From Cytophagales bacterium Alg240-R148 (GTDB lineage: Bacteria > Bacteroidota > Bacteroidia > Cytophagales > Cyclobacteriaceae): a stretch of 64,000 nt of DNA. Position numbers and translations under genes: made by a program. Positions 26,010 through 35,652 of the stretch are shown one piece after another; position 1 is the stretch's first letter; each line of letters opens with the position of its first letter. The stretch spans positions 297,440 to 361,439 of the forward strand of contig LS999830.1 in the NCBI GenBank assembly GCA_900537185.1, written 5' to 3'. The notes beneath the pieces were generated by a model. It was not told the DNA's origin. It worked only from the letters and a program-made list of their open reading frames with translations, and did not search any database.

Positions 26010-28634
26010 TTATTCAGCCTGCAAACCTTTAACCGGATTGGATTGAAATACTTTTTTAACTTGGGTAGCCACAACCAGTAATAGCACTACAACCAACACA
26101 ACCAATGCCATCAAAATACCAGAATAATCCAAAGGCATGGGATAGGCAAAAAGCATGTCCAGGTAAGCTTTTGAAACGATATAGCTCATTGGGCCTCCAA
26201 CTAACAAAGCTATGGTGGTTAACCACACATATTCTTTCAATATATTGGAGGACAAATGTTGTAACCCTGCTCCCAGTGTTTTGCGAATACTAAATTCTTT
26301 TGTCCTTCCTGAAACGTTCAACGAAACCAAACCATATAAGCCCATACCAGCTAAAAATACTGCAACAACAGCAATAATTGCATTGAAGTCTTTGGCTTTT
26401 TGAATCATTTCAAAAAAGACTCCCCATGTTTCTGTCTGATGTCCTCCATAAAACGGCAATTCTGGGTTTTGTTTCAGCCATTCTTTCTTCAACAAAGACA
26501 AGGCCTTTTGTTCGCTGCCCTTTTCAGTTCGTAGGACAATATAGTCAAACTTTGTTTCCTCGGTCAGTTGCATTACCATAGGTTCGATTGTATTAAAAAA
26601 GTTGTGAAAATGAAAATCTTTCACCACTCCAATTACCTCGTATTTCACATTTTGGATGGTCAACAATGCGCCAATTGGATTTTTGAGTTGTAGGTTTTCA
26701 ACCGCTTTTTCATTGAGCACCAACGCCTGTTTGTCACTTTCTTTTTTATCAATAAAAGAACGGCCCGCTACCAATTCAAAATTTAGCGTTTCTATGTAAT
26801 TGGGGCCTACCGACATACTCGAAACCTCGTATTGAATTGAATTATGGCTCAACACCAATGCATCAAGTGTTAACCCTACATGCTCTTTTGCCCCTACCAC
26901 AGTTTGGATACTTGGGTGTTTTTCCAATGCAATTTTTAAGTTTTCGAACGACTTCGTTTTTTGCAGTGCACTGTACAATAATTGATCTGGTTGATATCCC
27001 CATTGTTTTTGAGATTGATAGGCGTTGTTTTGGGCAACTACAATCCCAACCGCAATGGTGGTACAGGCCAGCACCAATTGTACGCCTAAAAATGCTTTGG
27101 TTACTAAGTTGTTTTTACCGAATTTTTGGGCCCCTCTAAAAATTGAAACCGTGTCAAATTTAGAGATGTAAAAGGCTGGATATATACCGGACAACAATCC
27201 GGTGGCTAACAATATGCTTGTTATAAACAACCAAAAGTCTGAAGACATAGTGTTTAATTCTAAATCCCATCCAGTGAAACCAATAAACCATGGTAAAAAT
27301 AAAAATATACCCATTCCTACACCCAAGAGCATCGCAAAAGAGGTAGTGACCATATTCTCCAGTAAAAACTGAACAATAACCTGTCTTTTATTAGCGCCAA
27401 TAACCTTGCGTACTCCAATCTCTTTTAAACGTTTGGATGCCGTTACAATGGCTATATTGATATAGTTTAAGCAAGCCAATGCCAACATTAACAATGCTAT
27501 TACTGGCAGCCCTATTCTACCCTCTAAATTGTCATCATAAGAAATGTCATTTTTTATTCTTCCTGAAACCTTATGCAAATCTGCTAATTTTTCAAATTCA
27601 AATGAATGGATGGACCAATCTGGCTGTGCCTTATTTTGTGCCATCCTATACCCTTCCATAGACTGTTTTATTTGAGGTATTTGATTTATGTCGTCTACTT
27701 GAATAAGTGTAGCACTAACAAAAGCACCCCAATCGTCATCTGAAAACTCTGGTAATGCCGTTTTTAGATTTTCGTAATGCACTAAAAAATCAAATGCAAT
27801 GGCATGGGCTTTTGGGAAGGGAGCAGCCACTCCTACCACAGTAAATTCCTTTTTGTTATTCTCCCCAAAAATTACTGTAACCAGTTCTCCAATAGGGTTG
27901 TTTTCCCCAAAATATTTGATACCCATGGCATGGCTTAAAACAATGCTATTGAGATCTTCTAGACCTTTTTTATTTCCCTTGGCCATTGGAAAAGTAAAGA
28001 AGTCTAAAAAATTTGGATCTACGTAGCGCAACTGTTCATTAAAAACCACATCTCGAAACTTAATTATCACTGGTCCGTCGTCTACCCTACAAACTTGTTT
28101 CACTTGTGGCATGTCTTGGGCCATTAAGGCGCCTAGTGGCCTTGGTGTTCGTCCGTTTTGTTCTAAGTCACCATCTCTGTTAATATAGGTGGTAGCCAAA
28201 TAAACTTCCTCTTTTTTAGTATGAAATTGGTCAATGCTGTTGTCCCAAGCTAAAAAAACATAAACCAACAAACAGATACCAATGGCAACTGCCAACCCAA
28301 AAACATTGATGAAGGAGGTCAATGGGTTTTTGAATAAGGAACGCGTTGAAGTTTTGAAATAATTTTTAAGCATTACCCAATGGAGAATGCTCCGCAACGA
28401 AGTTTTGGGTTTTACATTCCACAACTCTTCTTTGGCCACAGGTTCAATACTACCAAATTCCTCTACTGCCTGTTCGAAAGCTATTTTTTCTGATACGCCC
28501 TCTGCAACCAATTCTTCCATATGGTCCCGAAGATGAAGCTCCATTTCTCTTATGCTCCCATCGTCGTAAAAAGGATGTTTTCTAAACTGTTTCAACCACG
28601 CCTTGATGGCTTTATCTGAATTAAAGTCGGTCAT
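26010..28634 (-). CDS. FtsX/MacB-type ABC permease with N-terminal prefix domain
   Basis: 874 aa. Residues 1-75 form a soluble helical permease-prefix domain (IREMELHLRDHMEELVAEGV). Two FtsX-type halves follow, each with a MacB-like periplasmic domain. The first half has TM helices near 110-135 and 375-490, the second near 515-540 and 755-860. The motif ASKRLKEIGVRKVIGANKRQ marks the coupling helix of the first half and GRTKEFSIRKTLGAGLQHL that of the second. It should act with a LolD/MacB-type ATPase, but none is encoded in the window. Its start overlaps the stop of the PadR gene by one base, so the PadR protein likely controls it. Confidence 0.92.
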   Translation of the reverse strand: MTDFNSDKAIKAWLKQFRKHPFYDDGSIREMELHLRDHMEELVAEGVSEKIAFEQAVEEFGSIEPVAKEELWNVKPKTSLRSILHWVMLKNYFKTSTRSLFKNPLTSFINVFGLAVAIGICLLVYVFLAWDNSIDQFHTKKEEVYLATTYINRDGDLEQNGRTPRPLGALMAQDMPQVKQVCRVDDGPVIIKFRDVVFNEQLRYVDPNFLDFFTFPMAKGNKKGLEDLNSIVLSHAMGIKYFGENNPIGELVTVIFGENNKKEFTVVGVAAPFPKAHAIAFDFLVHYENLKTALPEFSDDDWGAFVSATLIQVDDINQIPQIKQSMEGYRMAQNKAQPDWSIHSFEFEKLADLHKVSGRIKNDISYDDNLEGRIGLPVIALLMLALACLNYINIAIVTASKRLKEIGVRKVIGANKRQVIVQFLLENMVTTSFAMLLGVGMGIFLFLPWFIGFTGWDLELNTMSSDFWLFITSILLATGLLSGIYPAFYISKFDTVSIFRGAQKFGKNNLVTKAFLGVQLVLACTTIAVGIVVAQNNAYQSQKQWGYQPDQLLYSALQKTKSFENLKIALEKHPSIQTVVGAKEHVGLTLDALVLSHNSIQYEVSSMSVGPNYIETLNFELVAGRSFIDKKESDKQALVLNEKAVENLQLKNPIGALLTIQNVKYEVIGVVKDFHFHNFFNTIEPMVMQLTEETKFDYIVLRTEKGSEQKALSLLKKEWLKQNPELPFYGGHQTETWGVFFEMIQKAKDFNAIIAVVAVFLAGMGLYGLVSLNVSGRTKEFSIRKTLGAGLQHLSSNILKEYVWLTTIALLVGGPMSYIVSKAYLDMLFAYPMPLDYSGILMALVVLVVVLLLVVATQVKKVFQSNPVKGLQAE

Positions 28635-28972
28635 TATTGTATCTCCGTTTTAGGTTCCCATATTTGATTTAGAACAGAATTAACTTGTGCCCACTGGCTT
28701 TGTTCCTGATGCAACGCCTCTTTGCCCAATGTTGTAATTTCATAGTATTTTCTGGGCCTTGTTTCATTTTTCAAACTCCAAGAAGACTCTATCCAACCGT
28801 CTTTTTCCATTTTGTGCAGCACCGGATACAGCATTCCATCCGAGTATTGCATCTTTCCTCCAGACAATTCTTTGATTTTCTTAATGATTAAATAGCCATA
28901 ACTACTCCCCTGTTTAAGAATACCCAATATTATGGGTTTGGTGGAAGCGGCTGTTAAAGTTTTTGATATCAT
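28634..28972 (-). CDS. PadR-family transcriptional regulator
   Basis: 112 aa, a single winged helix typical of the short PadR subfamily: ILGILKQGSSYGYLIIKKIKELSGGKM, then DGMLYPVLHKMEKDGWIESSW and RPRKYYEITTLGKEAL. It likely represses its own operon with the downstream permease. An 18-bp palindrome lies 23 bases upstream of its start. The inducing ligand is unknown. Confidence 0.95.
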   Translation of the reverse strand: MISKTLTAASTKPIILGILKQGSSYGYLIIKKIKELSGGKMQYSDGMLYPVLHKMEKDGWIESSWSLKNETRPRKYYEITTLGKEALHQEQSQWAQVNSVLNQIWEPKTEIQ

Positions 28973-28994
28973 AATGGGTGAATTTACCTAACAC

Positions 28995-29012
28995 ATTCTA
29001 TATACATAGAAT
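28995..29012. promoter_or_regulatory. 18-bp palindrome, candidate PadR operator
   Basis: ATTCTAT-ATAC-ATAGAAT, 7-bp perfect arms, 23 bases upstream of the PadR start. Position and symmetry fit PadR autoregulation. Confidence 0.5.
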
Positions 29013-29359
29013 TACAAAGTATAACGATTGTTCTAGGTAATTGGTTGTCCTGTGCCTACCTTTTTTGCATAGAAAATTTAAAAAACCCTTTATACTGATG
29101 ACTTTTAAAGGTTTTGAGAAAAATAAAACAGGAGATTTTAATTACTCTGTAATCAGAATTTGGAGATGGGATAGAAAAGGAAAAAGGTTGTTCCCGTTCC
29201 AACCAGCTTTTGCCTACAACATACATTTCGGTTGCAGCAAAGACTTAGGTAAAGGAATTATATGGAGGGAAACTACAAAAAAATCGAAAAGAAACTGAAA
29301 TAGGTAGAAAACGGGAGCTGGTTGACTGTATCCACCACTTGGCCAACTCCCATTGTATC
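29013..29359. other. intergenic region between the two PadR-permease units
   Basis: About 350 bases. An 85-codon plus-strand reading frame (29041-29298) lies here, but it has no recognisable domain, signal or start context and I do not count it as a gene. The only supported element is the hairpin at 29313-29351. Confidence 0.55.
29313..29351 (-). terminator. hairpin after the second permease gene
   Basis: GGGAGCTGG (29313-29321) with CCAACTCCC (29343-29351), 9 positions with one mismatch. On the minus strand it is followed by GTTTTCT. It sits 9 bases past the permease stop. Confidence 0.5.
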
Positions 29360-31948
29360 TTATTCCGTTCTTAAGCCTTCTACTACATTGGATTTATTGG
29401 TCTTTCTTACCTGAGACAGAACAGTTGCTACTAGTACTACAACAAGCAACAAAACAGCAAAAAGGACGCTATAAAGACTCATTGGAACGTGGTAGGTATA
29501 AACCGAATTAAAGAAAAAGTCTATCAGGAAATAACTTAATGGACCTCCAACTCCTAGAGCTAGAACAAACAAAACGACATATTGCCTAACAATATTATTG
29601 GCCAAATTACTCGATTTTGCTCCCAACAATTTCCGAATGCTGAATTCCTTTACCCTACCCGATACATTCAGCGTGATTAGACCATACAATCCTAGACCAG
29701 CCAACACCACAGCAATCATAGCAATCACATTCCAAAAAACAGCATGATTGCCTATCTCTTCAAAATAATTGCCCCAAACACCATCTTGGTGCCCACCCTG
29801 AAAAGGAATTTCTGGATATAATGTGGCCCATTGGGTTTGTAAATTCCTATATACCTCCATTTCTTTTCCACCTGTCACTTTTAAACTGAGATGCAATACT
29901 TCATGGTCTTGAGCCAGTCGAAAAATGGTTGGCTCTATGTTGCTAAAAAAACTATACATATGAAAATCTTCTACTACCCCAACTATTTGGTAGTCCATGC
30001 TGTCTATTTTATAAACTGCACCTATTGGATTGCCCACCTTGGTGTTTTCTACAAACTTTCTATTTACAACTATACTATTCCGATCTGCAGTAGAGTTTTC
30101 AATAAAAAAACGCCCTTCCATCAATTTCAAATCCAGCACCTCTTTATAAGCCGCATTGGCCTTAATTTCATTTACCTCGTACACCTTTGTGCCTTTTTTA
30201 ACGATGGCGTTGCCATGATTTTTACCAATGTGCTGCACAGAACCGGCAATGGAACCTACATTTGGATTGGAAGACATCGCTGCTTTCATCTGTTCATATG
30301 CATGCTGGTTGTGTACTTTTATGTACAATGCTCCATTGGGTTGGTACCCCCAACTTCTATTGATCAAATAATTGCTGTTTAATGTGAACATGACAGCGCA
30401 TACAATAGTAATGCACGAAAGCACCAATTGAAAACCCAAAATCACTTTGGTTATCATATTGTTTTTTCCAAATCTTATTTGCCCTTTGAATATGGATACG
30501 ATATGAAATCTAGAGATATAAAAAGCTGGGTAAAGACCCGATGCCAAACCAGTAAACAACAACACTGCCCCTAAAAATAAAAATAAGTTGGGGTCTAAAA
30601 TGTTAAACCCCATTTTAAAATGATTCAATTGTTCAAAACCGGGGATAAACACCTGGGAGCCTAATAAAAACCCTATTAACAGCGCTATGGATGTAACCAG
30701 CATATTTTCAGTCAAAAATTGCACAACAACCAACTGTTTGTTGGCACCAATTGCCTTTCTAACGGCTATTTCCTTTAATCTTTTGGCTGCTGTAACAATG
30801 GCAATGTTGATGTAATTGAAACAAGCTAGGGCCAACATAAAACAAGCAATTATGCTTAAAATAATGGTGGATTTGTGATTGGACTCGTAGCCACCGTAGG
30901 TTATGTGGTTTCTAATCTGGCCCGCATTTTCATATAGTGTTTCGATCGATTCAAAATCAAATGCACTAATCGCCCAGTCTTTGTCTGCCTTGTTTTGAAA
31001 GTCCATATATTTGTCCATCCCTTCTTTTATAGCCAAGACTTCTTTAGGGTCATTTACTTCAATTAAAGTGGCCTTAATAAATTGCGCCCAATCGTTCAAA
31101 TTCAATTCTGGGCGTGCCAATTTAATATTTTCAAAGTTGATAAGACAATCAAACTCGATGGCAGAAGCATCTGGGAATTTTTCAACTACTCCAGTAACTT
31201 TAAATGCTTTGCCTTCTTTTTCATCAAACTTTATTAAAACTTCTTCCCCCATTGGATTCTCATGTCCAAAGTATTTTATGGCCATTTCTTGGCTTAAAAT
31301 AATGCTATTGGGGTCACGGAGAGACCCTGGATTGCCAATGACCAAAGGGAAGGTAAACATGTCTAAGAATGAAGGGTCTACGAGCCGCACTTGCTCGTGG
31401 AATACATTATCTTCAAATTTAACCACAACGGATTTATCCTCTAATCGGCAAACTCTTTTGATTTGATCGAAGTCGGACTGTATGGCTTCCCCTAAAGGCG
31501 CTGGTGCCATTCCAAATTTTTGATCTGCACCATCTCTATTGGCCACAAACGTGCTTAGAAAAACGACCTTTTTATTGGTATGGTGCTGGTCTATGGTTTT
31601 GTACCATTTGCCGAAGCCATAGACCAAAACGCAAATCCCTATGGCCATGGAAAGGCCAAAAAGGTTGATAAATGAGCTCAATGGATTTTTCATTAAGCTT
31701 CGATATGAAGTTTTATAGTAGTTGTTGAACATAATTATTGTTGAGTTATTTTGAGTGTTTTTCCAGGCGTATGGTTGAAAACAACGCAGTACATCCCAAA
31801 CATAAAGCCATTTGGCTTTGTTGGGGCCATAGTGCTCCAAATTGTCATAAAACAATTCTTGAAGATCTCCTTCAAGTTCCTCGTACCTATTTTTTTTGCA
31901 GTACAATTTAAAAAATCGTTGCGCTGCTTTTGGAGGTTTTTGTTCCAT
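29360..31948 (-). CDS. FtsX/MacB-type ABC permease with type 2 prefix domain
   Basis: 862 aa from the ATG at 31948. A TTG two codons upstream abuts the PadR stop and is less likely. Residues 1-65 are a prefix domain of the other type (PKAAQRFFKLYCKKNRYEEL; ELFYDNLEHYGPNKAKWLYV). Two FtsX-type halves follow, with coupling-helix motifs AAKRLKEIAVRKAIGANKQL and GRVKEFSIRKLLGAKSSNL. It is closely related to the permease at 26.0-28.6 kb, with many shared stretches such as ALACFNYINIAIVTA, but the prefix domain differs. No ATPase is nearby. It is cotranscribed with the PadR gene. Confidence 0.92.
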   Translation of the reverse strand: MEQKPPKAAQRFFKLYCKKNRYEELEGDLQELFYDNLEHYGPNKAKWLYVWDVLRCFQPYAWKNTQNNSTIIMFNNYYKTSYRSLMKNPLSSFINLFGLSMAIGICVLVYGFGKWYKTIDQHHTNKKVVFLSTFVANRDGADQKFGMAPAPLGEAIQSDFDQIKRVCRLEDKSVVVKFEDNVFHEQVRLVDPSFLDMFTFPLVIGNPGSLRDPNSIILSQEMAIKYFGHENPMGEEVLIKFDEKEGKAFKVTGVVEKFPDASAIEFDCLINFENIKLARPELNLNDWAQFIKATLIEVNDPKEVLAIKEGMDKYMDFQNKADKDWAISAFDFESIETLYENAGQIRNHITYGGYESNHKSTIILSIIACFMLALACFNYINIAIVTAAKRLKEIAVRKAIGANKQLVVVQFLTENMLVTSIALLIGFLLGSQVFIPGFEQLNHFKMGFNILDPNLFLFLGAVLLFTGLASGLYPAFYISRFHIVSIFKGQIRFGKNNMITKVILGFQLVLSCITIVCAVMFTLNSNYLINRSWGYQPNGALYIKVHNQHAYEQMKAAMSSNPNVGSIAGSVQHIGKNHGNAIVKKGTKVYEVNEIKANAAYKEVLDLKLMEGRFFIENSTADRNSIVVNRKFVENTKVGNPIGAVYKIDSMDYQIVGVVEDFHMYSFFSNIEPTIFRLAQDHEVLHLSLKVTGGKEMEVYRNLQTQWATLYPEIPFQGGHQDGVWGNYFEEIGNHAVFWNVIAMIAVVLAGLGLYGLITLNVSGRVKEFSIRKLLGAKSSNLANNIVRQYVVLFVLALGVGGPLSYFLIDFFFNSVYTYHVPMSLYSVLFAVLLLVVVLVATVLSQVRKTNKSNVVEGLRTE

Positions 31949-31954
31949 CGTCAA

Positions 31955-32293
31955 TTATATAAAATCCCATTTAAACGCCAGGTCTGGTATTTTGTTTCTT
32001 AGAGAATTGCGCAATTCTATAGATTCGTCTAGTGTTTTTTTACCTATGGGGGTGATATTGAACAACCGCTTGCGCTTGCCTCCCCTTTTGGATTCTGGAT
32101 CTCCCATTCTAGATTTAAGCATGCCCTTGTTTTCCAATCGATAAAGTGATTTGTGGACTGCACTTACATTGACTGCCCTTCCGGATTGTTCTGAAATTTC
32201 CTTTGTAATGGCTACTGCATAGGCATCGTCATACAATACACCAACCGTTAAAAGTACTAGTTCTTCGAATTCTCCTATGTTGTCCCTACTCAT
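31955..32293 (-). CDS. PadR-family transcriptional regulator
   Basis: 112 aa. The winged helix reads EFEELVLLTVGVLYDDAYAVAI, then HKSLYRLENKGMLKSRMGDP and RKRLFNITPIGKKTLDES. It has the same length as the other PadR protein here but clearly diverged sequence. Its stop is 6 bases before the ATG of the permease it probably represses. Two near-identical 17-base repeats exactly 40 bases apart lie upstream of its start. Confidence 0.94.
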   Translation of the reverse strand: MSRDNIGEFEELVLLTVGVLYDDAYAVAITKEISEQSGRAVNVSAVHKSLYRLENKGMLKSRMGDPESKRGGKRKRLFNITPIGKKTLDESIELRNSLRNKIPDLAFKWDFI

Positions 32294-32307
32294 GGTTATA
32301 TTATTTC

Positions 32308-32364
32308 CTTTTGTCTGTAATATACGGGACTTCCTTTATAAAGTTTACTTTTGTCTATAAAATA
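32308..32364. promoter_or_regulatory. pair of 17-bp direct repeats, candidate PadR sites
   Basis: CTTTTGTCTGTAATATA (32308-32324) and CTTTTGTCTATAAAATA (32348-32364), 15 of 17 identical, period exactly 40 bases (about four helical turns). They lie 15-71 bases upstream of the PadR start and in the gap to the divergent propeller kinase, so either gene could be controlled. Confidence 0.45.
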
Positions 32365-32502
32365 AAAGATCGTCTGCCTCCCACTACCCAAACTCTGCCA
32401 ATCTACTGGCCCTTTCTTTTCTAGAAAAAAGGCGCAAAAATTGGCTATTTCAACGATTCCTTTTAAATTACATAGCGCTGTTTAAAATGGATTTGGAGGT
32501 AC

Positions 32503-35500
32503 ATGTTATTTAAATTACGGCTAGTAGTTTTGTTGTTATCAATTATTTGTTCTCTCAGAGCACATGGACAAGACATTGTATTCCAATCCCAATTGCGAGC
32601 CATAGACAATTTCTCCCTTAAAAAGTGGTCCATCGAAGATGGGCTACCGCAAAACACCATTACCGATATACACCAAACCCGAGATGGGTATTTATGGGTG
32701 ACCACTTTTGGCGGTTTGGTCCGCTTTGATGGACGGTATTTTACAAATTTTAACATTGGCAATTCAAAAGGGCTTGTTAGCAACCGCTCCATTCAGCTAT
32801 TTGAGGACCACAACAACAGGCTTTGGGTTTTGCACGAAAATTTTGGAGCTTCTATATTCCAAAACGATTCTTTTATTGAAAATTCTATTCTGCAAGAATT
32901 GGCAAATGAAGATGTTAGAAGTGTGGTAAACACAAAAAACGGTAAGATTTGGATTGGAACAGCCAAAAACCTTTATATAGAGGAAGAAGATTCCATTTCT
33001 TTATTTGCTAAAGACTTGTTCATCAACAAACTGATCAACATAGGGAATAATAAAATTGCAGTAGTGGCGGGTGAAATTGGATACGACCAACGCGAACTTT
33101 TTCTCACAAGTGGGAATAAAATTCAAAAAATAGGGACTTTTCCTAAAACATGTAAATTTTTCCAAGGGGCAAGCGATTCCGAACTTTGGATCACTTCGAA
33201 AAACAGATTATACCGACAAAGTTTGAAAAACATCCACCATAGGGATACCTTAAATTTGGATATTCAAAACCTTGTTATTTTAAATGTTTTTACGAGCAAA
33301 GAAGGCAATGTTTGGCTCAGTACCACCAATGGCGCATACCGCTACCCTCCTTTCACAGCAACCAACCAGCATACCATTTCCCAATTCGATGTACATGTAT
33401 TGGAGAACAACACCATCCGAAATGTTTTTGAAGACAAAGCGCACAACATTTGGATTGGAACAGAGGGCAACGGGCTCTATTATATGAAAAACCGCCCCAT
33501 AAATCGTTTTGAAATGCCACAAGCAACCCACTACAAAGGGTTTGATCCTATTGCAACAGATGGGCACGGCGGCATGTGGGTAGGGTCGCCATGTGAACTA
33601 TTGTTTCACTATCGCAATGGAACGTTTAAAACAATCCCCACTCCAAAAGGATGCATAGGAGCATTGGTTTATGACCCTAAGAATGACCGGGTCCTTATCA
33701 GCATAAGCAACAAGGTTTACAGCATCCAAAACGAAACATTTGAACTGTTGTTTCAATCTGATGTGGTAGGATATGAAAACCAAATTAAATCCTTATTTAT
33801 TAGCTCTAAAGACGAAATATGGATGGGTACCGTTGGCAATGGAATTTTAAAGTATGCACAAGGAAAAGTAAACAAAGTCCTGCCGAAGGAAGTTGTAAAA
33901 GGAAGGATTTACACCATCGTAGAAAGAAAAAATGGGGACATACTATTTGGTAGCGACAATGGAATTATTCAATATAACCCAGAAGGGATAAATTTAATAA
34001 ATGTGCAGAATGGCTTATCACCGGGAGCCATTCGCTCCATTTACGAAGACAAAGACGCTGTTTTATGGGTGGGATCTTATGGAGGAGGAATGTCAAGGAT
34101 AAAGAAGGATAGTATTTTTGTTTACGATGATGGCAATGGGTTAAAAGAAAATGTAGTGTCAAGAATTCATGAAGACCAACAGAACAGGTTGTGGATTCTT
34201 GGCAACCTTGGCCTTTATGCCATTGACAAAAGCAACCTTAACGACTATGCCAAACGCAGTACATCTAGAATTGAAACCATATCTTTTGGCACCAACGAAG
34301 GTATGACGGAAGGCAATGGTGCTGGAGTGGTAACTACCACCTCGGACGGATTAACTTGGTGGCCTACTATCAATGGCATTGCCGCCATTGATGTAGACAA
34401 ATTTTTACCTGAAAAGTCAGGTCAATTGGTCAAAATAGCATCTGTTCAAATCCAAAACCAACGTCTGGACTCCATCCCATTCGAATTGGTTCTAAATTCG
34501 GAACAGAGAGATTTCCAGGTATCTTATACTTCTCTTAATTTTACCGCCCCTGAAAAGGTCCAATACAAACACAAGTTGTTGGGTTATGATGCTGTATGGA
34601 TTTACGACGGCACAAAAACGGACATCAATTATACCAATTTGCCTCCTGGTGCGTATACACTCTTAATTTATGCAGCCAACCAATATGGTATATGGGGAGA
34701 TGTACCGCTCTCTTTGAATATTTTAATAAAACCCAAATACTATGAAATTACTTGGATAAGAAACCTTTCATTGGTTGTACTATTCGCCATGTTGTTAACC
34801 TTTTATAAATGGAGGACCAGCAATCTAAAAAGAAGAAGAAAAGAGTTGGAGGCTTTGACTTTGGAACTTTCTAGTTCCAACAAAGAACTGGCCCAATACA
34901 ATACCAAACTGGAACAGTTCACTTTCATCACAGCACATAATTTCCGAGGGCCAATTGCTCGATTGTTGGGTTTGACTCACGTTTTTAAATTAAACGGTTC
35001 CGACAATACCGAAAATTTAAAAATAATAGACCACATCATGGAATCCTCCCAAGAACTGGATCAAATAATTACAGATCTAAACATGGTGCTTGAATTGCGA
35101 TCTGGTAAAGAACAAAACATAGAACCGGTGCTCTTAAGTGATAAATTGGAGGAAGCAAAAAAAATGCTGGCCACCAAAATAGAATTTTCCAAAGCTACCA
35201 TACAAACCAATTTGAATAATAAAAACTACGTAGATTCTATTGGCCCTTATATTGGCAGTATATTCTTTAATTTATTGAGCAATGCTATAAAATACAAACA
35301 CCCAGATAGACCACCAGTAGTTAAGGTGCATTCCTCTTTAGAAGTGGATATGGTAAAAATCACCTTTGAAGACAATGGCTTGGGTATGGATATTGAAGCG
35401 CATGCCGATAAACTTTTCAAATTATACAACCGCTTTCATGACCATGTACAAGGGAAAGGTATGGGGTTGTACTTAATAAAAACACAAGCAGAATTGCTTG

Positions 35501-35604
35501 GTGGTTATGTTAGAGTAGAAAGCAAAGTTGGGCAAGGAACCTCGTTTTTTGTATATATCAAGAAATCTTTAAGAGAAGGTATTGTATCTGATAAAATGGA
35601 GTAA
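32503..35604 (+). CDS. two-component propeller (Reg_prop/Y_Y_Y) histidine kinase
   Basis: 1033 aa. The signal peptide ends near HGQD. Fourteen or so propeller repeats of the Reg_prop type fill about 35-640 (TRDGYLWVTTFGGLVRFDG; DKAHNIWIGTEGNGLYYMK; DKDAVLWVGSYGGGMSRIK). A Y_Y_Y domain follows (NLPPGAYTLLIYAANQYGIW), then a membrane helix near 753-772, a coiled coil, phosphoacceptor His812 in FITAHNFRGPIARL and an ATPase domain (NLLSNAIKYKHPD; FEDNGLGMD; GKGMGLYLIK). Unlike classic HTCS sensors it has no receiver or AraC domain fused. The H-box is HNFRGP. The ligand is unknown. It is divergent from the PadR gene. Confidence 0.93.
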   Translation: MLFKLRLVVLLLSIICSLRAHGQDIVFQSQLRAIDNFSLKKWSIEDGLPQNTITDIHQTRDGYLWVTTFGGLVRFDGRYFTNFNIGNSKGLVSNRSIQLFEDHNNRLWVLHENFGASIFQNDSFIENSILQELANEDVRSVVNTKNGKIWIGTAKNLYIEEEDSISLFAKDLFINKLINIGNNKIAVVAGEIGYDQRELFLTSGNKIQKIGTFPKTCKFFQGASDSELWITSKNRLYRQSLKNIHHRDTLNLDIQNLVILNVFTSKEGNVWLSTTNGAYRYPPFTATNQHTISQFDVHVLENNTIRNVFEDKAHNIWIGTEGNGLYYMKNRPINRFEMPQATHYKGFDPIATDGHGGMWVGSPCELLFHYRNGTFKTIPTPKGCIGALVYDPKNDRVLISISNKVYSIQNETFELLFQSDVVGYENQIKSLFISSKDEIWMGTVGNGILKYAQGKVNKVLPKEVVKGRIYTIVERKNGDILFGSDNGIIQYNPEGINLINVQNGLSPGAIRSIYEDKDAVLWVGSYGGGMSRIKKDSIFVYDDGNGLKENVVSRIHEDQQNRLWILGNLGLYAIDKSNLNDYAKRSTSRIETISFGTNEGMTEGNGAGVVTTTSDGLTWWPTINGIAAIDVDKFLPEKSGQLVKIASVQIQNQRLDSIPFELVLNSEQRDFQVSYTSLNFTAPEKVQYKHKLLGYDAVWIYDGTKTDINYTNLPPGAYTLLIYAANQYGIWGDVPLSLNILIKPKYYEITWIRNLSLVVLFAMLLTFYKWRTSNLKRRRKELEALTLELSSSNKELAQYNTKLEQFTFITAHNFRGPIARLLGLTHVFKLNGSDNTENLKIIDHIMESSQELDQIITDLNMVLELRSGKEQNIEPVLLSDKLEEAKKMLATKIEFSKATIQTNLNNKNYVDSIGPYIGSIFFNLLSNAIKYKHPDRPPVVKVHSSLEVDMVKITFEDNGLGMDIEAHADKLFKLYNRFHDHVQGKGMGLYLIKTQAELLGGYVRVESKVGQGTSFFVYIKKSLREGIVSDKME

Positions 35605-35609
35605 TATTA

Positions 35610-35642
35610 GGCCCCTTTTGTTGGATAATATCAAAAGGGGCC
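35610..35642. terminator. bidirectional terminator hairpin
   Basis: Perfect 11-bp stem GGCCCCTTTTG / CAAAAGGGGCC with an 11-base loop, in the 48-base gap between the convergent kinase and permease genes. Confidence 0.75.
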
Positions 35643-35652
35643 TGTTATTCCC

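Noticed and set aside
29041-29298. 85-codon plus-strand reading frame in the gap between the two PadR-permease units
   Set aside because: No domain, signal or start context, and composition looks non-coding.
32463-32792. 109-codon minus-strand frame over the start of the propeller kinase
   Set aside because: Lies on the opposite strand of the kinase signal peptide and first propeller repeats, with no features of its own.
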